From positions 62,001 through 126,000 of the forward strand of contig NZ_JASBRG010000004.1 in assembly GCF_029961145.1 (NCBI RefSeq): DNA of 64,000 bases. Reading direction: 5' to 3'. Source of the stretch: Pinibacter soli (GTDB taxonomy: Bacteria; Bacteroidota; Bacteroidia; Chitinophagales; Chitinophagaceae). Every line of letters starts with the position of its first letter. The first letter of the stretch is position 1. This document shows, one piece after another, positions 51,525 through 60,201 of this stretch. Below the pieces are notes generated by a model that worked only from the letters and a program-made list of their open reading frames with translations, had not been told where the DNA came from and ran no database searches. The position numbers and the translations under genes were made by a program.

Positions 51525-51550
51525 GTTGCATAATGTTGCATCTTGTTGCA
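51524..51550. promoter_or_regulatory. Three TGTTGCA direct repeats at exactly 10-bp spacing
   Basis: TGTTGCA occurs at 51524, 51534 and 51544, one helical turn apart, so all copies face the same side of the DNA. This is a typical form of a protein-binding array. The adjacent NrtR-like regulator is a candidate ligand, but its motif is unknown. Confidence 0.4.
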
Positions 51551-51574
51551 CAAATCCTTAAAAGAATCACAGTT

Positions 51575-51649
51575 ATGAAAAAACGTTTGAAACACTTGTT
51601 CCGACAGGCTTTTTCCGCAAAAGCCTGGTATAATAGCAAAATTGCGTAA
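51575..51649 (+). CDS. Possible 24-residue basic micro-ORF upstream of the symporter
   Basis: ATG to TAA with the sequence start MKKRLKHLFRQAF and end WYNSKIA. It is strongly basic and amphipathic and would be a credible short peptide or leader peptide. The coding sequence also contains a perfect 8-bp hairpin (AGGCTTTT/AAAAGCCT, 51606-51626). There is no clear ribosome binding site, but those are rare in Bacteroidota. It could be chance. Confidence 0.25.
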   Translation: MKKRLKHLFRQAFSAKAWYNSKIA

Positions 51650-51838
51650 TCGTTTGCTCAATTGAATGTTTTTTTCGAATATTTGCACAACAACCAATAG
51701 AAATAAAAGAAAGTTCAATATTGTCAAAAAAAAGCCTTGATCACATTCAATGCAATCGATAAATATTTTACTTTCACTAAATTTTTTAAAAGCCTATAAA
51801 CATTTACTTTAACTAATACAACTAACGTTTACTCGCTC

Positions 51839-53512
51839 ATGAAGAACAACCTCCACGCAATTGACTATGCAGTATTTGCGATCTACTTTGTAATAGTGGC
51901 TTCGTACGGATACTGGATCTACCGCAGAAAGAAAAAAGCTACAATGAACACAAAGGACTTCTTCCTTGCAGAAGGTTCCTTAACCTGGTGGGCAATTGGT
52001 GCCTCCCTGATCGCTTCAAACATTTCCGCTGAACAATTCATTGGTATGAGTGGATCGGGCTTTAAAATAGGCCTTGCGATCTCTACTTACGAATGGATGG
52101 CCGCGCTTACACTTGTAATCGTAGCGGTGTTCTTTATCCCGGTTTATCTGAAGAACAAAATTTTCACGATGCCGCAGTTTTTGAACGAGCGGTATAACAG
52201 CACAGTAAGTATGATCATGGCTGTGTTCTGGTTGTTGTTGTACGTGCTTGTAAACCTTACATCTATCCTATTCCTTGGTGCGCTGGCACTGAACAGTATC
52301 TCCGGTATCAACCTAACGGTTTGTATGCTTGTACTGGCGGTATTCTCTGTATTCATTACACTTGGGGGCATGAAGGTAATCGGTTATACCGACGTTATAC
52401 AGGTATTCTTCCTGATCCTGGGTGGTTTGGTAACAACTTATCTTGCATTGGGTCTTGTTGCGGAGCACTTTGGTTCAAGCGGTGTGGTAAACGGTTTTAA
52501 AATATTAACACAAAAAGCAGACGAACACTTCCACATGATCATTAAACGTGACGATCCTAACTACATGGATCTTCCGGGTTTAACGGTGTTGTTGGGCGGT
52601 ATGTGGATCGTGAACCTGAATTATTGGGGTTGTAATCAGTACATCACACAACGTGCTTTGGGTGCTGATCTGAAAACCGCACGTGGTGGTATCCTCTTCG
52701 CAGCATTCCTGAAACTGTTGATGCCTATCATCGTTGTGTTGCCAGGTATAGCAGCGTTCATATTGCACAAAGAAGGTGGCTTCCAAACAGAGATGTTGCA
52801 AAACGGAGAATTAAATCCGGACAGAGCATACCCTGTATTGTTAGATTTATTGCCCGCCGGCTTGAAAGGTTTGGCATTTGCAGCGCTTGCTGCTGCCGTT
52901 GTAGCTTCTCTTGCAGGTAAAGCAAACAGTATTGCAACTATCTTCACACTGGATATCTACAAAAAGAAACTTCATCCGGAAGCTGATGAAAAGAAAATGG
53001 TTGTCGTTGGTAGAATCACGGTTGTCGTTGCGATGATCCTTGCATTGATCATTGCGCCGATGATGGGTATCGATAAAAAAGGAGGTTTCCAATATATCCA
53101 GGAATATACCGGCTTCGTATCTCCGGGTATCTTTGCCATGTTCATTCTTGGTTTCTTCTGGAAGAAGACAACCTCTAATGCGGCATTGTTCGCAACAGTT
53201 GGTGGCTTCGTAATGTCATTGATCTTCAAATTCCTTCCGGGCATCATGGATCTTTCGTTCCTTGCTCCGATTGGTTTTGCAAAAGCAAACGACAAAGGTG
53301 TTTACGAAATTCCGTTCCTTGACAGAATGGGTCTTGTATTCGTTATCTGTATCCTGGTGATGTATGTGATCAGTATGATCGAAAGCCGCAAAGGTGCTAA
53401 ACCTCACGGGTTGGAAGTGGACAAGTCTATGTTCAAAACCACTACGGGCTTTGCAGTTGGTTCATTGATCATCTGCGGTATCCTTGCTGCGTTGTACACT
53501 ATATTTTGGTAG
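51839..53512 (+). CDS. Sodium/sugar symporter (SSS family, SGLT-like)
   Basis: A 557-residue inner membrane transporter with about 14 helices. SGLT-type motifs are clear: DFFLAEGSLTWWAIGASLIASNISAEQFIGMSGSGF at the start, GGMKVIGYTDVIQVFFLILGG, LNYWGCNQYITQRALGA and AALAAAVVASLAGKANSIATIFTLDIYKK, which carries Na+-site residues. Sugar specificity is not determined; with an AraR/NrtR-type regulator upstream, a pentose or hexose is likely. Its 5' region is long (592 nt) and structured, which suggests regulation. A strong terminator follows. Confidence 0.9.
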   Translation: MKNNLHAIDYAVFAIYFVIVASYGYWIYRRKKKATMNTKDFFLAEGSLTWWAIGASLIASNISAEQFIGMSGSGFKIGLAISTYEWMAALTLVIVAVFFIPVYLKNKIFTMPQFLNERYNSTVSMIMAVFWLLLYVLVNLTSILFLGALALNSISGINLTVCMLVLAVFSVFITLGGMKVIGYTDVIQVFFLILGGLVTTYLALGLVAEHFGSSGVVNGFKILTQKADEHFHMIIKRDDPNYMDLPGLTVLLGGMWIVNLNYWGCNQYITQRALGADLKTARGGILFAAFLKLLMPIIVVLPGIAAFILHKEGGFQTEMLQNGELNPDRAYPVLLDLLPAGLKGLAFAALAAAVVASLAGKANSIATIFTLDIYKKKLHPEADEKKMVVVGRITVVVAMILALIIAPMMGIDKKGGFQYIQEYTGFVSPGIFAMFILGFFWKKTTSNAALFATVGGFVMSLIFKFLPGIMDLSFLAPIGFAKANDKGVYEIPFLDRMGLVFVICILVMYVISMIESRKGAKPHGLEVDKSMFKTTTGFAVGSLIICGILAALYTIFW

Positions 53513-53540
53513 TAGAAAGTTATTTCTCGATAAAAAGAAA

Positions 53541-53568
53541 AACTCCGCTGTTATAGCGGAGTTTTTTT
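53541..53568 (+). terminator. Intrinsic terminator after the sugar symporter
   Basis: AACTCCGCT and AGCGGAGTT pair perfectly around GTTAT and are followed by a run of T. It lies 28 nt after the stop codon. Confidence 0.9.
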
Positions 53569-53574
53569 ATGTCA

Positions 53575-53719
53575 AATTAAGAATTAAGAATTCTTTATCG
53601 GTAGTTATGCCTTATTACTCTTAAGCATGAAACCAGTGTGAAGAAAGTAAAATATGCAGTACACAAAGCATTCTTAATTCTTAATTCTTAATTCTTAATT
53701 CCTAATTTCTAATTTCTAA
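53575..53719. repeat. Two-armed inverted repeat, AATTAAGAATT family
   Basis: The left arm (53575-53594) is short (AAATTAAGAATTAAGAATTC). The right arm (53670-53719) has five to six units of TTCTTAATTC and TTTCTAA and runs into the PPK2 stop codon. The core is about 75 nt. It lies between convergent genes. Confidence 0.7.
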
Positions 53720-54642
53720 CTGCTTCCATCTCCATTCTCCTCTCCTTCCTTCATCAACATATCTTTCGCTTTCATCAGGTCGTCTTTTTGCGCGGCGCTG
53801 ACGATTGGATAGCTGATATCCAGTTTTTGGAACTCATAGTAAATAGCGGCGGCAATGACTAAGCGGGCAAACCATTTGTCGTCTGCCGGAACAACAAACC
53901 ACGGTGCATAATCCTTTGATGTATTGGAAATAGCATCTTCGTAGGCTTTGCGATAGTCTTTCCAGTATGCACGCTCCTTAAGGTCGGCACTTGAAAATTT
54001 CCAGTTTTTTTCCGGATTGTCAATGCGTTCAAGAAAGCGCTTCTTTTGTTCTTTTTTGGATAGGTGTAAAAAGAATTTCAAAATAACAGTTCCATTATCG
54101 GCAAGTGTTTTTTCAAAGCAATTGATCTGTTCAAAACGTTTGTCCCAAAAAGACTGGTCAATGTCTTTTTCACTTTTAACTTCCGGTAATCTTTCACCCA
54201 ATAGATATTCAGGATGCACCCTTGTTACCAGTACGTTTTCGTAATGCGAGCGGTTGAAAATTCCAATCTCCCCCCTCGGAGGCAATGCAATATAATGGCG
54301 CCATAAATAATCGTGCTCAAGCTCATGACTGGTAGGTGCTTTAAAACTTGTCACCTGAACACCCTGTGGATTCAGGCCACTCATCACGTGTTTAATCGCG
54401 CCATCTTTTCCTGCTGCATCCATCGCCTGGAAAATAATTAGTACGCTATACTTGTTATGGGCATACAATTTATCCTGCATCTCCGCCAGTTTTTGTATGC
54501 CAAACTCAAGCAACTCGGCTCCCTCTTCTTTTGAAAGATCCTCGTGCTCAAAATCTGTTTTGTATTTTTTCAGATTCACTTCTTTCCCCGGTTTCACTCT
54601 GCATTCATCTAAATACTCAAGTAATTTGTCTTTAACTTTCAT
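53716..54642 (-). CDS. ppk2: Polyphosphate kinase 2 family phosphotransferase
   Basis: A 308-residue PPK2 that transfers phosphate between polyphosphate and nucleotides. Walker A is FQAMDAAGKDGAIKHVMSG, Walker B lies in IGIFNRSHYENVLVTRVHP, and the lid region has FLHLSKKEQKKRFLERIDNPEKNWKFSSADLKER. WFVVPADDKWFARLVIA is the other conserved block. The sequence is closest to class III (AMP/ADP-phosphorylating) or class I short enzymes; the choice is not certain. It would help regenerate nucleotides from polyphosphate. Confidence 0.92.
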   Translation of the reverse strand: MKVKDKLLEYLDECRVKPGKEVNLKKYKTDFEHEDLSKEEGAELLEFGIQKLAEMQDKLYAHNKYSVLIIFQAMDAAGKDGAIKHVMSGLNPQGVQVTSFKAPTSHELEHDYLWRHYIALPPRGEIGIFNRSHYENVLVTRVHPEYLLGERLPEVKSEKDIDQSFWDKRFEQINCFEKTLADNGTVILKFFLHLSKKEQKKRFLERIDNPEKNWKFSSADLKERAYWKDYRKAYEDAISNTSKDYAPWFVVPADDKWFARLVIAAAIYYEFQKLDISYPIVSAAQKDDLMKAKDMLMKEGEENGDGSS

Positions 54643-54733
54643 AATAAGGTTGGTTTATTTTTTTGAATTTATAACAAGCAATGAGGAAATTTTGGGATTG
54701 TATTTGGCTGATGGCTACATAAACTTAATAAAA

Positions 54734-54741
54734 TAACTTTG
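54734..54741 (+). promoter_or_regulatory. Candidate -7 box in the divergent PPK2/hydroxylase region
   Basis: TAACTTTG is an exact TAnnTTTG box. No TTG is found at the usual distance upstream. It would give a leader of about 100 nt for the gene at 54845. Confidence 0.3.
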
Positions 54742-54844
54742 CAAAAAGGGTAAAATCGAATCTAAAAGTTAATTCAAATCAAGATTTTCTACCGGTCGTA
54801 ACTTATTAGAACATTGCTTGTAAATTAGACCAAACCTGTTTGTC

Positions 54845-55717
54845 ATGCCTCCCGCCATACTATACTATGCCATTCCATTTTTCATATTGCTCTTGTCGAT
54901 AGAAGCATGGCTATCCTACAGGGAGAATAGGCATTTCTATGAAACAAAAGATACATTCACAAGCCTTGCTCTAGGCATTGGCAATGTGCTCATGGGTTTT
55001 GTTACCAAAACAATGATCTGGTTTGTGTTGTCTTTCATCTATCAATTCCGTTTCTTTACGCTTCCCGCTGATACATGGTGGTTCTGGGTGCTGTTATTTT
55101 TTGCTGACGACTTCTCTTACTACTGGTTCCATCGTTGCAGCCATGCAATGGGCTGGCTATGGGCATCGCACGTTGTCCATCATTCCTCAGAGAAATACAA
55201 TCTTGCTGCGGCCCTGCGACAAACATGGACGGGCAATCTTACTGGCAGTTTTCTGTTTTGGGCCTGGATGCCATTGGTTGGTTTTGACCCGCTGTATGTT
55301 TTGTTCATGCAACAAATAAGCCTGATCTACCAGTTCTGGATACATACCGAAACGATCTACAAAATGCCGAAATGGTTTGAGCTGATTTTCAATACGCCAT
55401 CACATCACCGCGTTCATCATGGCAGCGATGTAAAATATCTGGATAGAAATCATGCGGGCATTCTCATCATTTGGGATCGCATGTTTGGCACTTTTAAAGC
55501 CGAAGAAGAACGTCCCACATACGGACTAACGAACAACATCAATTCTTTCAATCCTATCGTCGTCGCGCTTAAAACATGGGGCAGTTTATTTACAAAAGCT
55601 GCACATGCAGGCTCTCTTAAAAATGCCATCAACTACTTTATTCAACCTCCCGGCTGGAGCCATGACGGAAGTACGAAGACGGCGAAGCAAATGCGGAGGG
55701 AGGCAATTAATAATTAA
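54845..55717 (+). CDS. Sterol desaturase / fatty acid hydroxylase family membrane protein
   Basis: A 290-residue integral membrane di-iron enzyme. The His clusters are HRCSH (residues 97-101), HVVHH (110-114) and HRVHHG, which carry the metal ligands of the superfamily. At least four membrane segments (AILYYAIPFFILLLSIEAWL, VTKTMIWFVLSFIYQF, WWFWVLLFFADDFSYYWF, LTGSFLFWAWMPLVGF) surround them. Bacteroidota homologues may hydroxylate carotenoids or fatty/sphingoid lipids. The substrate is not clear from the neighbours. Confidence 0.88.
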   Translation: MPPAILYYAIPFFILLLSIEAWLSYRENRHFYETKDTFTSLALGIGNVLMGFVTKTMIWFVLSFIYQFRFFTLPADTWWFWVLLFFADDFSYYWFHRCSHAMGWLWASHVVHHSSEKYNLAAALRQTWTGNLTGSFLFWAWMPLVGFDPLYVLFMQQISLIYQFWIHTETIYKMPKWFELIFNTPSHHRVHHGSDVKYLDRNHAGILIIWDRMFGTFKAEEERPTYGLTNNINSFNPIVVALKTWGSLFTKAAHAGSLKNAINYFIQPPGWSHDGSTKTAKQMRREAINN

Positions 55718-55771
55718 TAAAGAATAATTAAGAGTGGAACTCGTAAGCAGGTTTCAACCGTCGCTATACAA

Positions 55772-55918
55772 GCTGTTTGAATAATCAGACCTGTTGTTTG
55801 TCATCCCGACGAAGGAGGGATCTGGGTTTTACACAATCGTGCATGCTATTAAATAAATCACGCAGATCCCTCCTTCGTCGGGATGACAAGCAGTCTTTGT
55901 TTACTGATTATTTACAGC
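55772..55918. repeat. Nested inverted repeat with GTCATCCCGA...GATCTG arms (copy 2)
   Basis: Outer arms GCTGTTTGAATAATCAG (55772-55788) and CTGATTATTTACAGC (55904-55918) enclose inner arms 55798-55824 and 55863-55890, which pair over 27 of 27 positions. The inner arms and flanks match the copy at 18601. A half ATTAATAATTAATAA arm (55709-55735) precedes it. The region 55718-55997 holds no gene. Confidence 0.85.
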
Positions 55919-55997
55919 ACGAATTTGAAAAATTTTCTAATTTCTATTTCCTTTTATGTAATTCTCTTTGTCCCTGCATCTGACACTAAAACAGCAT

Positions 55998-57908
55998 ATG
56001 AAAACCTTACTGTCAGTTCTGTTAGTGTATGCAAGCACATTCTTGTTTACTGCACAACCAATTGTTATTACGGGAAAGATTACCGATGAGAAAGGTAATT
56101 CGCTGCAAGGCGTTACTGTCACTATCAAGGGCACAAAAACCAGCGTTAGTAGCGGCGCAAACGGCTCTTATTCCATTACGGTAGCAGACGAAAAAGCAAC
56201 TCTCTCCTTTGCTTTTGTCGGTTATTACCAGGAAGAAATTAAGGTGAAAGGAATGACGGTGATCGATGTAAAATTAAGACCGGTCGCACAATCACTGAAC
56301 GAAGTGGTAGTGGTGGGATATGGAGCCCAACGAAAAATGGACATGACTACCTCCGCGTCGGTATCTACCGCTCTCAGCGGTCGCGTCGCAGGCGTGGTAG
56401 TACAGGGATATAGCGGATCAAAATTGGTGAGAATTCGGGGAAACAGTACAAATAAGTCAAAGGATGAAGATTATAACAGAGAAGGTTACGACAATATCAA
56501 AGAAAACACTTTTCAAAAAGTAACGGATCACCCGCTTTCAACTTTCTCTATCGATGTTGATGCAGCTTCTTACAGCAACGTTCGCAGATTGATCAATGAA
56601 GGTACACTGCCAACTCCGGGCGCAGTTCGCGTTGAAGAAATGATCAATTACTTTTCTTACAACTATTCACAACCCAAGGATGGCAGGCCTTTCAGTGTAA
56701 CGACGGAGTCAACGCAATGTCCATGGAACAAAGAGCATCAATTGGTGATGATCGGCTTGCAGGGAAAGAAAATTGATTATGACAAACTCCCTCCTTCCAA
56801 TCTTGTTTTCCTGATTGATGTTAGCGGAAGTATGGAGAGTGCGGATAAATTACCTCTTGTAAAATCTTCATTGCAATTGTTATCAGAGCAATTACGTCCG
56901 CAGGATAAAATTGCCATTGTAGTGTATGCGGGCAATGCGGGGCTTGTTTTGCCATCTACAAATGACAAACAAAAAATCAAAGAAGCCATCAACGCTCTGG
57001 AAGCTGGTGGATCAACTGCAGGTGGTGCAGGCATTGAATTGGCTTACAAAACAGCGCAACAAAACTTCATGAAGGAAGGCAACAACCGCGTGATACTTTG
57101 CACCGATGGCGATTTTAATGTTGGCGCCAGTAGCGATGATGCATTGGAAAATCTAATCGAGCAAAAACGTTCTACCGGTGTATACCTTACTGTGCTTGGC
57201 TTTGGTACGGGTAACTACCAGGATAGTAAAATGCAAAAGCTGGCTGACAAAGGCAACGGCAATCACGCCTATATCGATAACATCAGCGAGGCGAAGAAAA
57301 TATTGATCAGTGAATTTGGTGGAACACTTTTCACTATTGCCAAAGATGTGAAACTGCAGGTGGAGTTCAATCCGGAAAAAGTAAAAGGCTACAGACTCAT
57401 AGGCTACGAAAATAGGGTGCTGGCTAAAGAAGATTTTAACAATGACAAAAAAGATGCGGGTGATATGGGCAGCAATCACACTGTTACTGCTTTGTACGAA
57501 ATTATACCTTCTGGTGTGGGGGATGATGAAGAACTTGGAACAGTTGATCCCTTGCGTTATCAAAAACAAAAAACGAAAAAGTCTTCCACATCTTTTTCAA
57601 ATGAATTAATGTTTGTAAAACTTCGTTACAAAAAACCTGATGAGGATAATAGTAAGTTGTTTGAAGTGCCCGTGAATGCTAATTCACAGCCTGCAAGTAG
57701 CAACATACGATTCGCTTCTGCGGTTGCAGCATTTGGGATGATCCTGAGAAACTCTGAGTTCAAAGGAACGAGTAATTATAAACTCGTAAGATCACTGGCA
57801 CAAGGCAGTATTGATGATAAAAGCGATATGTACAAAAAAGAATTTCTTGAGCTGGTGAAGAAAGCAGAAACACTCAAGTCTACTGCGAAGAACGAAGAAG
57901 AGGATTAG
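55998..57908 (+). CDS. VWA-domain protein with carboxypeptidase-like and TonB-box/plug-like N-terminus
   Basis: A 636-residue exported protein. After the signal peptide (MKTLLSVLLVYASTFLFTA) comes a carboxypeptidase-regulatory-like domain (about 21-95, ITDEKGNSLQGVTVTIKGT). A SusC-type TonB-box segment follows (SLNEVVVVGYGAQRK, 99-113), with a short plug-like stretch (LSGRVAGVVVQ...VRIRGNST). A VWA_N-like domain (170-265) leads to a VWA domain (268-440) whose MIDAS motif is FLIDVSGSM (Asp274, Ser276, Ser278), with GGSTAGGAG and CTDGDFNVG. The C-terminus resembles DUF3520 of YfbK proteins. The ATG at 55998 fits the signal peptide. Function unknown. Confidence 0.85.
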   Translation: MKTLLSVLLVYASTFLFTAQPIVITGKITDEKGNSLQGVTVTIKGTKTSVSSGANGSYSITVADEKATLSFAFVGYYQEEIKVKGMTVIDVKLRPVAQSLNEVVVVGYGAQRKMDMTTSASVSTALSGRVAGVVVQGYSGSKLVRIRGNSTNKSKDEDYNREGYDNIKENTFQKVTDHPLSTFSIDVDAASYSNVRRLINEGTLPTPGAVRVEEMINYFSYNYSQPKDGRPFSVTTESTQCPWNKEHQLVMIGLQGKKIDYDKLPPSNLVFLIDVSGSMESADKLPLVKSSLQLLSEQLRPQDKIAIVVYAGNAGLVLPSTNDKQKIKEAINALEAGGSTAGGAGIELAYKTAQQNFMKEGNNRVILCTDGDFNVGASSDDALENLIEQKRSTGVYLTVLGFGTGNYQDSKMQKLADKGNGNHAYIDNISEAKKILISEFGGTLFTIAKDVKLQVEFNPEKVKGYRLIGYENRVLAKEDFNNDKKDAGDMGSNHTVTALYEIIPSGVGDDEELGTVDPLRYQKQKTKKSSTSFSNELMFVKLRYKKPDEDNSKLFEVPVNANSQPASSNIRFASAVAAFGMILRNSEFKGTSNYKLVRSLAQGSIDDKSDMYKKEFLELVKKAETLKSTAKNEEED

Positions 57909-57913
57909 TTCAG

Positions 57914-58013
57914 TTTACCACTAAGGCACTAAGGACACTAAGCTTCACTAAGGATTGTTTCATTGTAGGCATCTCTTAGTGGTGCTTAGTGTCCTTAGTG
58001 TCTTAGTGGTGAA
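57914..58013. repeat. Two-armed inverted repeat, ACCACTAAGG family
   Basis: The left arm (57914-57953) has ACCACTAAGGCACTAAGGAC units. The right arm (57973-58013) ends GTCTTAGTGGTGA. The core is 19 nt. Pairing continues outward through TTAGTTCA against GAACTAG. It shares its motif with the element at 24630. Confidence 0.8.
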
Positions 58014-58081
58014 CTAGCGGTTTACACTAGTTAAATTTCAATTTCAAAAACGCATGCCGCATACAAACAATTCTTAATTGC

Positions 58082-59332
58082 CTAAATAACGTTCTCTTCT
58101 TCAAAATCATACTTGCTCTTAATATCCTTCATCGCGTTATTCAGAGGCGCGTGTTTATTGGGAGAATCACATTTTTCCCATTTATCAAGGTCGCTTTGAA
58201 TATACTTTTGCTGGAGTGCTTTTGCTTTGTTTAAAGTGTCTTGCGTGATGTCTTTTTTATGACGGAAGATCAATTGCATTTTTTCGTGCAACAGTTCTTT
58301 GTCACGACGCATTTCATTTTCAGAGCGTGCCATTTGAATAAGTTCCATTTGCGACAGCGCAATATCATATGGACCCACATTCATGATAAGCTTGGAAAGT
58401 ATCGGACCTATTTCAATCAAAATGATCAACAAGGATATGCACAAGCTTGACCACCACACACTACGCTCTTCCCGTGAAAGATCGGCCAGCGCTTTATTGC
58501 GTTCAAGGAAGCCAACTTTTGTTTGCAACTCTGCTTCGTAATTTTTCTTCTTAACATCCAAACCTGCCAGCTGTGAATTGATGATGCTGTCCTGGTAATG
58601 AATGCTGCTATCAAGCTGTTTCAGCTCCGGAGCAAATTGTTTTAAAGCATTGTTATATGCTTCCATCTTGAGTTTGGTAAGTTTATCGATGCCGCGCTTA
58701 CCTGAACCGCCCGTGCCATCTGCCTCTTGTATGTATGCTTGCTGCAGTGTGTGCAAAGTATCTTCGATCATGCCTTTGCGGGCCATCAACCGGCTGCGCT
58801 CCTGCTGTGCTTCTGTTTGTGCAGTTTGTAATTCTCTTTGTAGCAAGCTATCATTCAATAAGATTTTGTCGTGCCGGTTCTGCGCAACTTTTACATCAAT
58901 TTCTTTTTCAAAAATTTTCAGTTCAAGCGGTCGTGCAATGGTAATACCAATGAGCAGTGCCAAAGCAAAACGAGGCACCGCCAGCAGCAATTGCTTACGA
59001 GCAGACACGCCATACTTGCGCATGGTAGAAACAAGAAACCTGTCGAAATTAAAAATGATCAGTCCCCAAATGATCGCAAATGCAACCGTCCAGTACCAGT
59101 TGCCGAAAACACTATACACTGCATAACCAGATGAAATAGCGGCGAGTACAAATGTTGCAAGAATCACACCGCCAATGCCGGCGTACTTTGTGTGTTCACT
59201 TGGATATTTTCTAAGAAGATCGGTGTATGCGCCCGAACACCACCACAAAAAGTTGCTTTCCGGCTTTTCTGTTTTCTTTTGAAAATCATCGTAACCGTAA
59301 ACAGTTTGTTGCCCGTTTTGAGTCGTAGACAT
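58082..59332 (-). CDS. DUF4407 domain-containing membrane protein
   Basis: A 416-residue protein of the DUF4407 family. The N-terminus (FLWWCSGAYTDLLRKYPSEHTKYAGIGG) leads into membrane helices (about 50-72, 78-96, 122-140). A long coiled coil (about 160-290, rich in Glu, Gln and Lys) is followed by another helix (VWWSSLCISLLIILIEIGPIL) and a basic C-terminal tail. The family is frequent in Bacteroidota, but its function is unknown. The topology suggests that a periplasmic coiled coil is held between inner membrane helices. Confidence 0.82.
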   Translation of the reverse strand: MSTTQNGQQTVYGYDDFQKKTEKPESNFLWWCSGAYTDLLRKYPSEHTKYAGIGGVILATFVLAAISSGYAVYSVFGNWYWTVAFAIIWGLIIFNFDRFLVSTMRKYGVSARKQLLLAVPRFALALLIGITIARPLELKIFEKEIDVKVAQNRHDKILLNDSLLQRELQTAQTEAQQERSRLMARKGMIEDTLHTLQQAYIQEADGTGGSGKRGIDKLTKLKMEAYNNALKQFAPELKQLDSSIHYQDSIINSQLAGLDVKKKNYEAELQTKVGFLERNKALADLSREERSVWWSSLCISLLIILIEIGPILSKLIMNVGPYDIALSQMELIQMARSENEMRRDKELLHEKMQLIFRHKKDITQDTLNKAKALQQKYIQSDLDKWEKCDSPNKHAPLNNAMKDIKSKYDFEEENVI

Positions 59333-59454
59333 GCTTGTCTTTTAATAAATGAGACAGGTTGAAATAAAAGTAGAAGTTGGAGCCGTAAAAGTAACGTGGA
59401 ATCGGTTATGAATAGTATAAACCTCCCGCGAATTATAGGTTTTATTACAGTTTT

Positions 59455-60201
59455 TTAACGAATTGTATTTTTGAGAACAATATTATGCGCCTTTAATCCT
59501 CTGTAAATGTTTTTTGCAAAAACCACTGCATTTTCTCCATCCCCGTGAAGGCAAATCGTGTCAGCCACCAGCGGGATTGTTTTGCCTGATATTGATCGCA
59601 CCGTTTGCTTCAACACCAATTGTATGGCCTGATTTAACGATACATCTTTATCTTCTATCAACGCATTTTTTTCGCTGCGGGGCGATAGGCTGCCATCGTC
59701 AAGATAAGTTCTGTCTGTAAACGCTTCATTCACTGTTTGTAAGCTTACATTTTTCCCTTCTTGTATCAGGTCGCTCCCGCTTAATCCAAAAAGTGCCAAT
59801 TTACTATCAACACTCCCGACCGCTCTGGCAATAGCTTTTGCCAGCAATGCATCTTTAGCCGCCATGTTGTACAAAGCACCGTGAGGTTTTACATGGGTAA
59901 CTTTCGCCCCTTCTTCCAAAGCAATTTTCGAAAGCAGGTCCACCTGGTATAAAACCATGTCATATACTTCATCAGGTGTCATGTCCATATTTTTTCTACC
60001 GAAATTTTCACGATCCGGAAAACCTGGGTGGGCGCCAATTGCAACTTCGTGCTTCAACGCAAGTGCTATCGTTCGTTTCATTGTGTCTGTATCGCCCGCA
60101 TGAAAGCCGCAGGCAATATTTGCTGAAGTTACGTACGGCATCAACGCTTCATCATTCTCAAATCCTTCTCCCATATCGCAATTGATGTCTACACTGTGCA
60201 T
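59455..60201 (-). CDS. pxpA: 5-oxoprolinase subunit A (LamB/YcsF family)
   Basis: A 248-residue subunit of the prokaryotic 5-oxoprolinase that hydrolyses 5-oxoproline to glutamate with ATP. The start VDINCDMGEGFENDEALMPYVTSANIACGFHAGD is the family hallmark. GAHPGFPDRENFGRKNMDM, HVKPHGALYNMAAKD and the final DTICLHGDGENAV are also present. It overlaps pxpC by 13 nt, and pxpB lies two genes upstream, so all three subunits are in one cluster. Confidence 0.94.
   Translation of the reverse strand: MHSVDINCDMGEGFENDEALMPYVTSANIACGFHAGDTDTMKRTIALALKHEVAIGAHPGFPDRENFGRKNMDMTPDEVYDMVLYQVDLLSKIALEEGAKVTHVKPHGALYNMAAKDALLAKAIARAVGSVDSKLALFGLSGSDLIQEGKNVSLQTVNEAFTDRTYLDDGSLSPRSEKNALIEDKDVSLNQAIQLVLKQTVRSISGKTIPLVADTICLHGDGENAVVFAKNIYRGLKAHNIVLKNTIR

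Noticed and set aside
51436..51727. Minus-strand frames of 67 and 74 codons upstream of the symporter
   Set aside because: They overlap the terminator hairpin and phased repeats, have no gene-like composition and are antisense to the likely leader.
55718..55997. Short frames in the gap before the VWA gene
   Set aside because: They run through the GTCATCCCGA inverted repeat and encode only its translation.
84..58013. Short tandem repeats that could suggest CRISPR arrays
   Set aside because: Units are 7-11 nt, imperfect and contiguous, with no unique spacers of regular length, and no cas genes are present.
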